From: Chara braunii | Lineage: Eukaryota > Streptophyta > Charophyceae > Charales > Characeae | NCBI GenBank assembly: GCA_003427395.1 | Contig: BFEA01000383.1 | Coordinates: forward strand, 1,471,804-1,508,767 | DNA length: 36,964 nucleotides | Direction: 5' to 3' | Part shown: piece by piece, positions 8,913 to 19,586 of the stretch | How positions within the stretch are numbered: the stretch's first letter is position 1 | Layout of the letters: every line of letters begins with the position of its first letter | The notes under the pieces: generated by a model | The model's database searches: none | The model's input: the letters and a program-made list of their open reading frames with translations, nothing else | What the model was told of the DNA's origin: nothing | Translations under genes and position numbers: made by a program

Positions 8913-11484
8913 GAGACGGATCTCGGGTCCTGGAACATACCAGGGGAGATCCAGAAGCATCACCGGGCGGCAGACCCAGTCGAAGGAGGACCCGATGCCA
9001 GCTCTCGTTAATTGGCGCCCAGAGGCCGCGGAACGGGAGAGAGACAAGGCAGAGGGAAAGGACGCGTGTGAGCGCGCGGCGGCCAGGGGTCAACGGAGAG
9101 AATGACAGTCAAGCTCGAGACATTACGTGAGCAGGCTGCACGTGGCAAGACCGGGAGAGCAAGAAGGCAGTCAACAAGAGTGTGTGTGAGCGGGACAAGA
9201 CGAGCTGGCAGACCGGGACTGACGTCAACCTTTTTTTTGAACAAGCTTGCACGATGCCTGTTTTTTTTGGGAGACCGCCTGAGATTGAGGGAGAGAAGAG
9301 ACGTGACAGTCCAGGGGGGCGTGTGGAAGGGACTGAGCCCAAGGCGGTTACACGTGTAGGCAAACTACGAGTGGCGGATGAAGGGGGCGAGGAAGAAAAG
9401 GTCAACGAGAGGGCTGCTAACGTCGTTTGTGCTGCTCAAGTGCTGACACGGTGCGCACTTCTGTAGCAGAGGAGCCTGGAGGAACGGGGAGAGCAACGAC
9501 GGACCAGCGAGAGGGAGAGGCACACGTTGAGAACGCTGGTCCGACCTGAGAAGAAGANGGAAGGGCGTGAGATGGTGACGGGGGCTTGGTCTCGTGTGGC
9601 TCGCACCAGACAAGAAGAGGGAGTGTGGGGAGAAAAGGGCACAGTCGACAGGTGGACGTTTTCTGGAAAGGAGTGCAGCGAGAAGGTCATAGGGACATGG
9701 TGGCCGGTGTCATAATTGCTTGGGTTGGAGTAGCCAGGAACTCAAGTCGTCATTTCCTAGCAGCAAAAGAGATGCTAGTGATGGCCAGCGTGTTTCCCGC
9801 NAAACGGTTCCTTCATGATGCTGCAAAGGCAGACCTCCTCATGACTCATCGGTGCTCATGTGATCTCGCTCGGCCAAGAACCAGTTGCTGAGAGAGTCTC
9901 GTTTCGTTGAAGACAACTCTATTCACCGCCTGCCTTGCCGCCTNTGAGTGATCTTCAATTTGTGACGGGTACTGCTGTCAGAGGTCGTTGATGCGTTTCT
10001 TTGTGGCTGCTCCGTTCGAAGATTTACAGATAAGATAGTGTTTAATGCAAGACAATTTCCTTTGACTCGTTAATCTTGGCTCTCTTTCTTCCCTCTTATT
10101 TCGGCTAGTCAGGCCAATTGATCGCTGTTAATCGATTATGTTCTACTTCGATAAAGGTTCGGCCTGCAGTAGACTGTGTGGGTAGGTGATTTGGACATGT
10201 TACTGCGCTGTGCCACTGCGTCATGTGATTGCACCCGGTGACACCATAGCGCGATCACATGTTATGATTGCAGCCAAGTGCCTGACACATGTGACTGCGT
10301 CGCTTGTTTTGTTCCATGTAATTTGAGCCGCGTGACAGTGCCATGTGATGACGTGAGTACGTGATAACACTGGCTTGTGAGTGTTCACGCGCTTGGATGG
10401 GTTGAGTGTGAAGCTGTGAAAACCTGCAATTTGAATGCGTTATGAGTCTGGTGACTACAGGCAAGTGCTTAATTGATTGTGATGGGTCTGCGTCAAATCA
10501 GTGAGGAAGGTGAAGCTTGTTTTACGGAAGATTGCCTACCTTCTCACTAAGTATCTGCTGGATGGGGACTGAAGGGTAGACTAGGGAAAAGGAATGACTA
10601 GGGAAGACGCCGTTTTACCGTAACAAGGATGAAGAGGTCTTGTCGGCATGTGACTAGGAGAGAAGGGGAAAGATCAGCGCCTTGAATATGTTGATCCCTA
10701 GTGAGTGTGTTCTCCTGAGATTTCCGAGTGGCTAATTAGTGCCTCCCTGATATCGCCCGAACGCCCTGCTGGTTAAACGATAGTTGTGCATGAGCTTGTC
10801 GTCTTCGAGCCAGACATCACCCATCGTTTCCTTGTCATATTTGGTCCGACCGGAGAAACCCAGAATCAGATCTTGCCAGACATGAAGGATATTTAGACTC
10901 CTAGAACCGTTGGGTTTATGACTGTGGATTCCTTTTTATTTGGCAGGGCTATTANGGCCCATGTAACTTTACGGGTTCATAATGGAAACTCATCTGGGTA
11001 GGTGATTTGGATTAGTAGTTGGCCAGAGCCCAGTCTTATTGCGTTCTGTCCCTGCATGTATCCAATCCCCAGACAATCAATAGCGACATGGCTTCCAGTT
11101 AAGGTGATTACCAGCCCATTTCCTTGCGGCGGGGCAAAGGTTGACAAGTGACTGTTTACTGTGAATCTTGCGCTAAGACTATAAGTGGGTACCTCTGAGT
11201 GCTAGCCGCTTTAAAAGGTTCCGTTTGGCTATAACCCTGCTTAAAAAATCTGTTTGGTAGTTTCTCTCGGAATGTGGGTGTGGTTTGATGAACTGCAAGT
11301 ACCATAAGCCCTTCTATCAGTGGGGGGAGGGTTTTCTTTACCCAAGCGGCGTTAATCGTCAAAGGTCTGATCAGACCATGCTGTCCATAATCTGTGCTCT
11401 ATCTAGAGTCACGTTTAAGTACAGTGTGGCAGTTGAGGATATATCGCTCAGGTCTGTGACTGGGCCCGCCCGTTTGCTTTCCAG
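8913..11484. other. No recognisable gene; purine-rich then anonymous
   Basis: About 8900-9700 is GAG-rich and yields many overlapping charged frames on both strands, none with a family motif. About 10190-10480 has a cryptic, degenerate repetition of ATGTGATTGC/ATGTGACTGC-like words. The 16-mer GGGTAGGTGATTTGGA occurs at 10180-10195 and again at 10996-11011. No RNA gene was found. Confidence 0.4.
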
Positions 11485-11748
11485 GTGATTTCAGCCCTAG
11501 TAGGGACTCGTTTATTTTCTGAGAAAGTATACCACTTTAAGTCACTGGGCGTAAATTTGGACGTGAGAACTTATATGCATCAAGTCCGACGTTTCGCCCC
11601 AGAAGGCTACTACAACTCTCATTCCTTATATAACTGGACTAGAACAGGATCAAAATGGTTCATGTGTATTAGACTAAGGAAGAATAAGACGAGAGACCTA
11701 TACCCACCTCCTAGGTGGTCTAGTAGCCATAAGGGCAGCTCAACATGA
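11485..11748 (+). CDS. Hypothetical ORF preceding family member 2
   Basis: 87 codons, basic, with many Tyr and Arg residues. The stop overlaps the ATG of the next ORF as ATGA (11745-11748). I do not recognise it. In a eukaryote such an overlap suggests either a frameshift within one longer ancestral frame or chance, rather than an operon. A longer minus-strand frame overlaps it. Confidence 0.2.
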   Translation: MISALVGTRLFSEKVYHFKSLGVNLDVRTYMHQVRRFAPEGYYNSHSLYNWTRTGSKWFMCIRLRKNKTRDLYPPPRWSSSHKGSST

Positions 11749-11999
11749 AGGAACAAGAGGTTCTCGTGGTAAAGTCTGTGTCCATCAGAAATAAGAGTGA
11801 AGGGTGGGAAAATGAGGCATGCCTGGATGCCGAGCTTCACAAACAGGCTAAGAGAAGGTTTGCTGTCGAAAAGGCAGGAGGGAGAAAGTTCNTTGAATAT
11901 GTAGTTTATTTTTATGGGGACGACGGCAGGCTGCACAGCACTAGCTCCTNTCTGGAAANTGTGGAACTGGCTAAGGGGAAGCTTGCACGAGCTTTGTAA
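11745..11999 (+). CDS. Small ORF, family member 2 (unknown)
   Basis: 84 codons with three N-affected residues. Landmarks: MKEQEVLVVKSVSIRNK, AELHKQAKRRF, EYVVYFYGDDGRLHSTSS. The AKRR stretch followed by a V-Y strand lines up by eye with the ORF at 8550-8912. MKE-x-V-L near the start and the Y-x(4)-D-x-x-G-R-L strand-turn line up with the short ORF at 13221-13373. No known family recognised. A 160-codon minus frame (12101-11619) overlaps but has no such partner. Confidence 0.35.
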   Translation: MKEQEVLVVKSVSIRNKSEGWENEACLDAELHKQAKRRFAVEKAGGRKFXEYVVYFYGDDGRLHSTSSXLEXVELAKGKLARAL

Positions 12000-13220
12000 T
12001 GCTTGAATTTCCATCTCTGGCATCGCCATCAGCATTTGAGCATCAACAGTTGTTTTCTCCTGGGTTACCGCTAAATGTGAATTCACGACTTGGTGGTTCA
12101 ATGGATCTGATAAATATTCAGGAAATAATCTGGTAAATACCCAGGGAGCATTCAGATAAACACAAAGGCAGGGATTCAGTTAAAATTCGGCCAAGAAGGA
12201 GTCAATCAGCAAACANCACAATCTACAAGCAGTCAAACCAGGAAAAGTTCAAACAGTAAACGGTTTATTCAGCAAACCCGTAGCCAGTTGTTCTAAAATC
12301 ACTGCCAAAAGTATTTTCCAGTAGAAAGCAAGCAATTTTTCTGAGTATTGACACCGGGTGACTGGTGAGCAGCAATNGGATTTCATTTTAAACAATCTGC
12401 CAGTTTTTCTTACCAGTACTCAGGGACTCCTTCACCTAGTCGAATGCTCAGATATTTGTTTGGTTGAATAGTCAGATGTTTTTCAGACGAATACCCAGAC
12501 AGTACGACACGGAGTACCCAGAGCTGCACTCGGTATTCAAGATATTTAATACTCAAGACAGAGTTTTAAAGAGTACCTAGAGTTGTACATAGTACTCAAG
12601 ACAGTACTCAAGGTTGTGCTCAGAAAAGTACTTAGTGAAGATCGTACTCAGAGTAATGCTCAGATCGGTATTCCGTGTTCAGGGCTTTACCAAAACACAG
12701 CATTCCAAAACATGATCTCATTAGCGATCAGTTCTCGGAAATTCGTTCTCAGTGGCTATCCAACTCAGTTTTCCGACAATCACCCAGTCACCAATCATTC
12801 GGTCTATTCGGACCTGCAAATCTGGAACCACAGTCAATAACAGCAACAGGAAGCAGCGGTCAGAAGAGGATTTCGCTTTTAGAAGCAGCAATCGAAAAGC
12901 AACCAGCTATCAGCAACTAGCAACCAGCAACCCGGGATCGTCAATTAGAGCAGCACTCCAGGATGGTAATCAAAACAACAACTCTCGACTGCAACTGACC
13001 AATAATTTGTTAGTCACAAATCAATAACTAGACCAGCAGCCAGATCTGCAATCGGACCCTACTCCGTTCAGAGGGCTGACTTGTGGCATGGAAGTTAATG
13101 CAGTAGAACTCTGCAGAGAATGGGGGACAGCAACATTGTAAGGGTGGCATGTTCACTGCGTCAGGGCGTGAAAGAGGACTGGAGGGAGAGTGCAGCTAAG
13201 TAGTACAATCAGCAAACTAT
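12000..13220. other. Non-coding, degenerate short repeats
   Basis: About 12440-12680 is built from diverged copies of a word like AGTACTCAG. About 12830-12980 is rich in CAGCAA/AGCAAC words. These look like old simple-sequence expansion. Short frames here have no support. Confidence 0.5.
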
Positions 13221-13373
13221 TATGATGAAGGAACACGTACTGGCCCTCGTGAGAAATCATACTAAAATCGGGTACACATACTACGTACACGATAAGAATG
13301 GCAGACTATGTGCCACCATAACTTCTATGGGTACTATTGAGGAAGAAAGGAGGACTGTTGACAGCCATCAGTG
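13221..13373 (+). CDS. Small ORF, family member 3 (short, unknown)
   Basis: 50 codons beginning MMKEHVLALVRN, with YTYYVHDKNGRLCATI and an acidic end (GTIEEERR). The start resembles MKEQEVLVVKS of the 11745 ORF, and the strand-turn resembles its YVVYFYGDDGRL. The middle part, including AKRR, is absent. It may be a shortened relative. The similarity is by eye and the ORF is short. Confidence 0.28.
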
Positions 13374-13594
13374 AGCGTTTAGTCTCTGAATAGGTACAGC
13401 TCACTTATCCGAACATTCACCAATCATTCAATAAGCAGTCAATCATCCGCAGTCAGTTACTAGTGATCACTTTCCAGCTACCTATTTTCAGCATTAGTCT
13501 TCTGCATTCAGTTTTCAGCAGGCAGTTTTCTGCAACTAGTTTAGTAACCAGCTCTCCAGGACCATCTCATCAGCTTGTACCGGCAAGAATACTC

Positions 13595-13753
13595 ATGAGC
13601 ACAGTTCAGTCTACGCTGGAAGGGATTGGTTTGGCAAAGAGGTACATCTCTCCGGCAGTGATCGACATTGAGGCACTGACCGAGCCCACCAAGTATCCCT
13701 ACCTCAGACGAGGGGTCTTTTCAGTGGACGGACTGCCTACTCTGTGGGAGTAA
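13595..13753 (+). CDS. Hypothetical small ORF
   Basis: 52 codons from the ATG at 13595, MSTVQSTLEGIGLAKRY to GVFSVDGLPTLWE. It has protein-like composition but no known motif. An in-frame ATG at 13463 would add 44 low-quality residues. It could be an exon or chance. Confidence 0.2.
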   Translation: MSTVQSTLEGIGLAKRYISPAVIDIEALTEPTKYPYLRRGVFSVDGLPTLWE

Positions 13754-13900
13754 TTCTGCTCCATGGTTAACTACCGTGTCATGTGCCTTGGATGGTCATG
13801 CTAAGAGCTTGCTGGCTACAAGTGGCATTTTGTCACGAAGCCTCAGTCTCAGATTGTACGTGGACGTGGGTCACGGCACCAGAGAAGATCAGTGAAAAGA

Positions 13901-14310
13901 NNNNNNNNNNNNNNNNNNNNNNNNNNNNNNNNNNNNNNNNNNNNNNNNNNNNNNNNNNNNNNNNNNNNNNNNNNNNNNNNNNNNNNNNNNNNNNNNNNNN
14001 NNNNNNNNNNNNNNNNNNNNNNNNNNNNNNNNNNNNNNNNNNNNNNNNNNNNNNNNNNNNNNNNNNNNNNNNNNNNNNNNNNNNNNNNNNNNNNNNNNNN
14101 NNNNNNNNNNNNNNNNNNNNNNNNNNNNNNNNNNNNNNNNNNNNNNNNNNNNNNNNNNNNNNNNNNNNNNNNNNNNNNNNNNNNNNNNNNNNNNNNNNNN
14201 NNNNNNNNNNNNNNNNNNNNNNNNNNNNNNNNNNNNNNNNNNNNNNNNNNNNNNNNNNNNNNNNNNNNNNNNNNNNNNNNNNNNNNNNNNNNNNNNNNNN
14301 NNNNNNNNNN
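13901..14310. other. Assembly gap (410 N)
   Basis: Unknown bases. Frames drawn through it are meaningless. It interrupts a minus-strand gag remnant visible on its right side. Confidence 1.
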
Positions 14311-14620
14311 ACCCTGCGTGACAGCCTGTTGGCTTTCCGGTCGCTCGAAGAGGCCCGACTGGAAAAAAGTGCGACAGCGTGGCTAGGCTGGTCCAATGGT
14401 GGCACTAGCTGGGCGGCATAATCCTCGTATGTATCACGAGAATCAGCGACTAACGCATGCTCCCCGACAGTGATATCGGTTGCTAGCAAGGCAACCGGTT
14501 CCGGCGGAGTGTGGAGAGGCGTCGCCCCTCTCCGTGCGCAACTCAGTACCTTTGCCTTGCCCTTGTCTGGGCACTGTGCCGTAATGTGGTTTACACTGTT
14601 GCACCAAAAACAATACCCAT
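14311..14620 (-). pseudogene. gag zinc-knuckle fragment of another gypsy copy
   Basis: The minus strand encodes YCFWCNSVNHITAQCPDKGK, an intact CX2CX4HX4C zinc knuckle that in retroelement gag binds genomic RNA. It is followed by a linker (TYEDYAAQLVPPLDQ) running into the N gap. The style fits the gag-protease linker of the element A family. It abuts an RT fragment on the opposite strand near 14620, so two elements are joined head to head here. Confidence 0.75.
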
Positions 14621-14624
14621 ATAC

Positions 14625-15390
14625 CAAAAACATCCTCGTGTTCAGCCGCATTGTTGAGGAGCACGCGGAGCATCTGAAGGCAGTTTTTGAGGCATTGAGA
14701 AAGGGGAAGTACAAGATCAATGAAACGAAAAGTGAATTTTGGAAGGATGAGATATTGTACCTTGGGCATGTGATTCATGGTTGTGGAGTTCAGCCAGAAG
14801 CCAAGAAGTTGAAGCTGTCATAGAGTGGCCAACGCCACAAAATATGAGAGATGTGTGCGATAATTCTTGGGCATGGTCAATTACTACAGGAAGTTTATTG
14901 AAGGTCGAGCCATAATTGTTGCACCCTTGAACTGATTGATTGAGAAGGATGTACCATTTGAGTGGACAAAGGAGTGGGAGGACCTTTCAGACTCTCAAGG
15001 ATCGCCTCATTAGACACCCCATCTTGAAGGTTCCAGATTATGCAGTGTCATTCATACTAACCACTAATGCTGGTCAATTTGGTATTGGGGCGGTGCCGCA
15101 GCAAGACGATGGGTGTGGCTTATGACCTGTGGAGTATTTGTCGAAGAAGATGCCTTCAAAAAGAGTTGCGGCAAGTAGCTACGAGAGAGAGCTTCATGCT
15201 TTGTATTATGCCCTAAGGACATGGAGACATTACTTGCTAGGGTGCTCCTTCAAGATTTATTCAGATCATCACACTCTTCAATGGTTGAAGACGACCAAAG
15301 TTATCAGATAAGCTAGCCACATGGTCTGCCTACATTGATACCTTCGACTCTTGCAGCACAAGGAGGGGAAGCATAATAAAGTTGCAGATG
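14625..15390 (+). pseudogene. Host Ty3/gypsy element: RT thumb and RNase H (left half)
   Basis: Plus-strand remnant. Homology starts at ILVFSRIVEEHAEHL, directly after where the catalytic YxDD would be; the two Asp codons are not there (YTKN), so the break lies at the active site. It continues with YLGHVI, then after frameshifts WPTPQNMRDV and NYYRKFIEG, RNase H (NAGQFGIGAV, SSYERELHALYYALRTWRHYLLG, YSDHHTLQWL) and HNKVAD at the right edge. Several stops and frameshifts. The reading frame breaks at 15390, inside the codon after the last Asp, and resumes at 29654 beyond insertion X. Confidence 0.85.
15387..15390. repeat. Left target-site duplication of X (GATG)
   Basis: GATG directly before the TGTTATGAAC terminus of X. 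It is matched by GATG at 29654-29657. Taking one extra base, AGATG occurs on both sides. Confidence 0.75.
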
Positions 15391-15836
15391 TGTTATGAAC
15401 CTGGTTGCTTGTTGTCAGAAGACCAACACTCGCTCACATAGACTTCCAGGTATGCCCATACATACACATAAAGAAGGGGAGAGGATGGGAGTATCACACC
15501 GCACAGGGAAATAGAAAACACAGCGGAAGACTTGACCATGCGATATGACAGAGTACATTGAAAGTGCAATTCACTCCACAGAATCCTCACAACCAGTCAC
15601 AAAGGAAAGCCGAGTAGATCACATCCAAGAAACAATGAAGCAAAGATAGTTCGGACACAGTATCCACACCGTTTATTAAACTCAGAGTCTGGATTTGTCG
15701 GGATAACCCCAGAACTGTGATGCGCTGCTCAATGAGCCGCGCTTCTTTCCCCAAACCTGAGTAACCGCTATCACTACCCCTAGCCACTGAAACAACCAGC
15801 ACCACCAGGATACTGCCTCCATAGGGAAGCGCCACC
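15391..15836 (-). repeat. LTR of the X/C family, minus orientation
   Basis: The reverse complement matches the plus copies at 21918-22312 and 22518-22924. Shared words include AGGGGTAGTGATAGCGGTTA, GAGTTTAATAAAC (a possible poly(A) signal) and the terminal CCAGGTTCATAACA. Homology is clear to about 15836. The true U3 start is further right, but I could not locate it. It should be the 3' LTR of element C. Confidence 0.8.
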
Positions 15837-16684
15837 CTGAAACAGGCCTCTGAGGCCAAGCGCCTCTAAGAGGATGAAGAAGAAGACCAACGCCACAATC
15901 TCTTATGATGATGAAGTGCCGGAAGACTTCCTGGATGGAAATCTGTAATAGCGCCACCTCTCCTGACAAAGATGATCTTTGAGGATGAAAGTTGCAGCTA
16001 TGGCTGCAGCGCCACACACCCTGACACCCTACTCCTGAGGAGGGTTCAGCAGGGCACCAACTTCTCTTGCCTCCAGCAGACTTCAAATAGCCTAGACCTC
16101 TGAACAGCCCCGCGTGTTGTCAGAGAACAGCGTAGGTCCCAACTATGGCCGACGCTTCGAAGGTCCGGCTATGTCTGTCTCCACCAACGTTGAAGTTGTA
16201 CCACCACCAGTTCATGTGTTGCCCAGCCGCGATGTACATGGTACCAACTGCCAAAAGCCTCAAACCGTTTTCCCTACCTCTATTCATAGTCTACCCTAGC
16301 CTAGACACGACCTAGACCGTACTGACTGGACTCACCGATACCGATTCAGTTCGGCCTCCAGGGCCTCTTCCTACCCGGCTATAAGCTATAGGACCATCTA
16401 GCAATATACGCCCATAGGCCTTTTGTTCAAGTGGTAGCCCGGGTCTGCTATTCGCAGTTAGGGTAGCTGTAGGAAATTCAGGTTAGTACGGGCCTGCGAT
16501 TTTCCCAAATTTACAGATATGTCCCTCACAAATTTTCCCACAGACAGATCTCTTGGTTAGCCTTCAGCCAAACAAAAAAGTGAATCTATCCTATCTATGT
16601 TACAGCCTCGAGTCGACGGGTTGCAAGCTGCAGAATCAGCAAGTCATTGCAGACCTACCCTCCCCCAGAGCGAGGACCTCCGAG
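15837..16684 (-). other. Probable LTR remainder and 3' untranslated part of element C
   Basis: No coding frame is recognised. A purine run on the minus strand near 16672-16658 (GGGGGAGGG) could be the polypurine tract of element C. If so, the LTR is roughly 1.25 kb long. Not proven. Confidence 0.4.
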
Positions 16685-17395
16685 CTAGGAGTGCAGGCGT
16701 GCAGAGCCTCGAGGATACTCTCCCCTCTTAACTGCCTCATAATTGAGGACAACAAACTTTGTTGTCTTGAAAAGTTCCCTGCATGTAAACCAGCGATCCT
16801 CAGTGTGAGGCTGGTAGAGGAACTTCACAAGATACTGCATGCATGGGCCTGTGCCCATCTCATCCTCAAACTTCTCCACTTCATATCCCTTTCCAGGGAT
16901 CGGTGGACCGTATCGAGGGGGTCTGTCCGAAAATGCATCAGCTGAGGTAAAAGGCAACAACTTAGATGCATGGAAGACCGAAAGTGGTTTGAGTAGGCCA
17001 AGGGGAGGTCTGCGTACGACCTTCTTCCTTTGGCACAACTCACAGGTGTCAACGTAGTGCAGTAAGTCACTCCTCATCTCTTTCCAGAAGAACCTCTGCA
17101 ACAGGGCCGCATACGATTCGAGGGCTCCAAAGTGACCACGAGCATCATGACACTCTGACATAAAGAGTGTTCTCAGCTTGCGATCCTGAGGAATGCATAG
17201 ACGCTCCTCACCTCTGCTGCAAGTGTATGGCAGACCTGAAACCAAAGTGTATCCTGCTTCCGAGGCAGGATCAGACTGCAACTTCCTCACTATAGGCCCA
17301 AAAATTGGGTCCTGGACAACAACTGGGCAATGGTTTGCCGAGTCTTCTCTCCAAAAGAGTGAGTAAAGGAGATCAGGAAGAGAGCGTCGGGCCAA
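16685..17395 (-). pseudogene. Element C integrase with catalytic core deleted
   Basis: An uninterrupted 236-codon minus frame. Residues about 30-80 are the RNase H-integrase linker. Residues 82-125 are the H2C2 zinc finger (His83, His88, Cys118, Cys121). At about residue 138 the text jumps from GLLKPL to SVFHASKLLPF, so the whole D,D-35-E core is missing in frame. The C-terminal chromodomain follows (YEVEKFEDEM at about 171-180, MQYLVKFLY, DRWFTCREL). The product would bind zinc and perhaps chromatin but cannot integrate DNA. Residues 1-27 are out of register with the ancestral frame. Confidence 0.85.
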
Positions 17396-18020
17396 TGAGA
17401 AAGGGCGTCTGCCACCCGATTGTAGCAGCCCTTCTTGTGCTTTGGTTCAAGGTCAAACAAGTCAATGAATGTAGTGGGCAAGCTTGTCATTCAACTCTCC
17501 CTGGGACTTCATCCCCTGAAGGGTGGAGTGATCTGAAAAGATATAGAAGTGCCTGCCCAGGAAAAAGTGTTTCCAATGCTTGCGCGCTAACACCAGAGCA
17601 TAGAGCTCCTTCTCATAGGTAGAGTCCTGCAACTTCTTGGCTTTGATCTTCTTGCTCATATACTCTACAGGCTGCAGACAATTCCAACTGTCCTACTGAA
17701 GTAGCGCCCGTACACCATACTGACAAACATCACTGGTGAGCACAAAAGGCAAAGTAGGGTCAGGTAACTTCAACACAGGTGCACGAATCAAGGCCTCCTT
17801 GAGACGTGTAAAAGCCTCCTGACAGTCTGATGTCCAAAGAAAGGGAGTATGTTTCTTTGTAAGGTCAGTCAGGGGTGTTCAAATGGAAGAGAAGTTCTTA
17901 ATGAACTTCCTATAATAGGATGCAAGACCCAAGAAAGATCGGACATCACGAAATGTTAAGGGCTTTGGCCAGTCCTGAAGAGCAACAACTTTTGTTGCTT
18001 CCGAAGCCAACCCCTCTCCT
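17290..18020 (-). pseudogene. Element C RT connection and RNase H
   Basis: Minus strand, broken into several frames: WPKPLTFRDVRSFLGLASYY, then APVLKLPDPTLPFVL, then the RNase H start with the usual TDAS changed to TSDVCQYG (the Ala-Ser pair lost). Next come STYEKELYALVLARKHWKHF, YIFSDHSTLQGM and, in another frame, RVADALSHWPD at the integrase border. At least one in-frame stop and two frameshifts are present. Confidence 0.8.
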
Positions 18021-18722
18021 CAGATGACATGACCCATGTAGACAACAAAGCTAACTCCAAAAGAGGACTTTTCTCTGTTGATCTTGTACTGGTTGTCATG
18101 TAAGGCCTGAAGGACAAGAGCCAGATGTTGCGCACGCTCCTGGACAGGATGCATGAATATCAGGATATCATCCACATAGACGACTACAAACTTATCCAAG
18201 TAAGGCTTGAGTATGTGATGCATCTCTGACAAGGTACTCATAGGTACAATATCTGGTCTTGAAGGTTGTCTTGTGAACATCGCCTTCAGCCATCTCAATC
18301 TGGTGGTAACCAAACTTGAGGTCGATCTTGCTGAAGATAGTACATGCTTGCACCATGTCCAACAGATCATTGATCCGTGGAAGAGGCTCTGTAGACTTCC
18401 TCCTGATCTTGTCGAGTCCCCTGTAGTCCACACACATTCTCAACTCATCATTTCCTTCTGGAACAAAGAGAACTAATGCCCCAAATTCAGATGTGTTGGG
18501 ACGTATCCAGCCCTTGCTGGTCAGGGTCTCTAACTGTTTCCTGAGCTCATCAAGTTCAGTCGGGGACATCCTGTAGACCCAACCCTTAGGAGGGACCGCG
18601 CCAGACAGTAGCTCAATCTTATGCTTGGTCTGCCTATGGACAAGTCCAGTAGGCTCCTGCACAAGGTCTGAGAACCGGTCAAGAGGGACAGGAAGCAGTC
18701 TCCACATCATCCTGTTTAACAT
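18020..18722 (-). pseudogene. Element C reverse transcriptase
   Basis: The N-terminal part (18722-18240) is well kept: HKIELLSGAVPPKGWVYRMS, WIRPNTSEFGALVLFV, LRMCVDYRGLDKI, PLPRINDLL, IFSKIDLKFGYHQIEM with the first catalytic Asp, then TRYCTYEYLV. The following MPFGLTNAPATFQ segment is missing (about 14 codons, with a frame change near 18230). The next frame has MHHILKPYLDKF and YVDDILIF, the catalytic YxDD box, then YMGHVI. Non-functional because of this gap. Confidence 0.87.
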
Positions 18723-19020
18723 ACGCTACAAACAGACGTGTGTGGTCAGTCAAGCATGGAAGTCGCAAAAAGTTACGAGCACGCATACAATAACAACTAT
18801 TGGCCGGATGATACTCGTCAGCGAGCATACAAGGGCGAAACTCCCCTCGCCGATCAGGTAGCTCAACCCCAGGGATCCGCCAGTCGATCCTGGGGTTGGT
18901 GGCCTCAAGCCACTGTAGGGAGAACACAAGGTCAAAGGGTACATTAGGGAACACAGAGAAATTCAGATGTTGCCTGATTTCTCCCTGCCTGTCAAAGACT
19001 ACTGGCTCATAAGTAAAGGA
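18723..19020 (-). pseudogene. Element C protease C-terminal part
   Basis: The minus frame YEPVVFDRQGEIRQHLNFSV then PFDLVFSLQWLEATNPRIDW corresponds to the distal half of a gypsy aspartic protease (equivalent of ILGMDWL, here LVFSLQWL), then a linker into RT. The DS/TGA active site should lie upstream but is not found between 19020 and 19180, so it is probably deleted. Confidence 0.65.
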
Positions 19021-19586
19021 CCTTGATGCTGCAACTCCTCAAAATGAATATGAGAGAGATGGTGTAGATTCAACTTCATTAGACGAAGAATCTGCATTGG
19101 TGGAAGGAGCTGCTACTTCCACCTCTCTCCACACTAGTTTTTTTAACTAGAGCTTGAAGGCTTGCGAGGCACGTTGGGACAGTCCTTGAGAAAATCGTCA
19201 CCCTCGCATCTCAGGCAGACTACCCCGACCTTCCTCTTCCTCCAAACTCCCTCCTGGATCCTTACTGCATGCTAGGGAAAGGTGGAAGGATCAAGGGGGT
19301 CAGCTGGCCATCGGACGTCGCGTGGTAGTGGGACTCTCTAGGCCGTAGGGAAAGAGGCACGTCCCTTACCTTTCCCCATCAGAGCATCAACCAGGGCAAG
19401 AACAGCAGGATCTGCAGTAAAGGATGAGGCAGTCTCAGATGGAGGGTTCCCACTCTGAGATGTTGTCTCATCTTCTGAACCTAACGCTGCAGCAAAGAGA
19501 GCACCCTTCCTCCTTCTTCGCCCCTTTGAGGAGGGTCTCTTCCTTCCTTCAGAAGGTGCTTCCTGGTCTGCTCTGCCAAAGGACCG
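19021..19586 (-). pseudogene. Element C gag tail with damaged zinc knuckle
   Basis: The minus strand encodes a Lys/Ser/Arg-rich tail (RKRPSSKGRRRRKG) followed by VVCLRCEGDDFLKDCPN near 19220-19170. This is a CCHC knuckle in which the His and one spacing position are missing (C-x2-C-x8-C). Stops are present after it. It separates the gag capsid part from the protease remnant. Confidence 0.65.

Noticed and set aside
7374-10625. A 3.25-kb LTR with TGTTACG/CGTAACA ends
   Set aside because: The end words match, but the flanking four bases (GTGA and AGGA) do not, and no second copy was seen. Chance is likely.
10180-11011. 16-base direct repeat GGGTAGGTGATTTGGA as element ends
   Set aside because: The match stops at 16 bases and no element structure lies between the copies.
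11619-12101. 160-codon minus ORF opposite the 11745 ORF
   Set aside because: No relative elsewhere in the window, while the plus ORF resembles two others; treated as a shadow.
13783-14720. Long frames on both strands crossing the gap
   Set aside because: More than half of their length is N; only the CCHC part on the minus strand is real sequence evidence.
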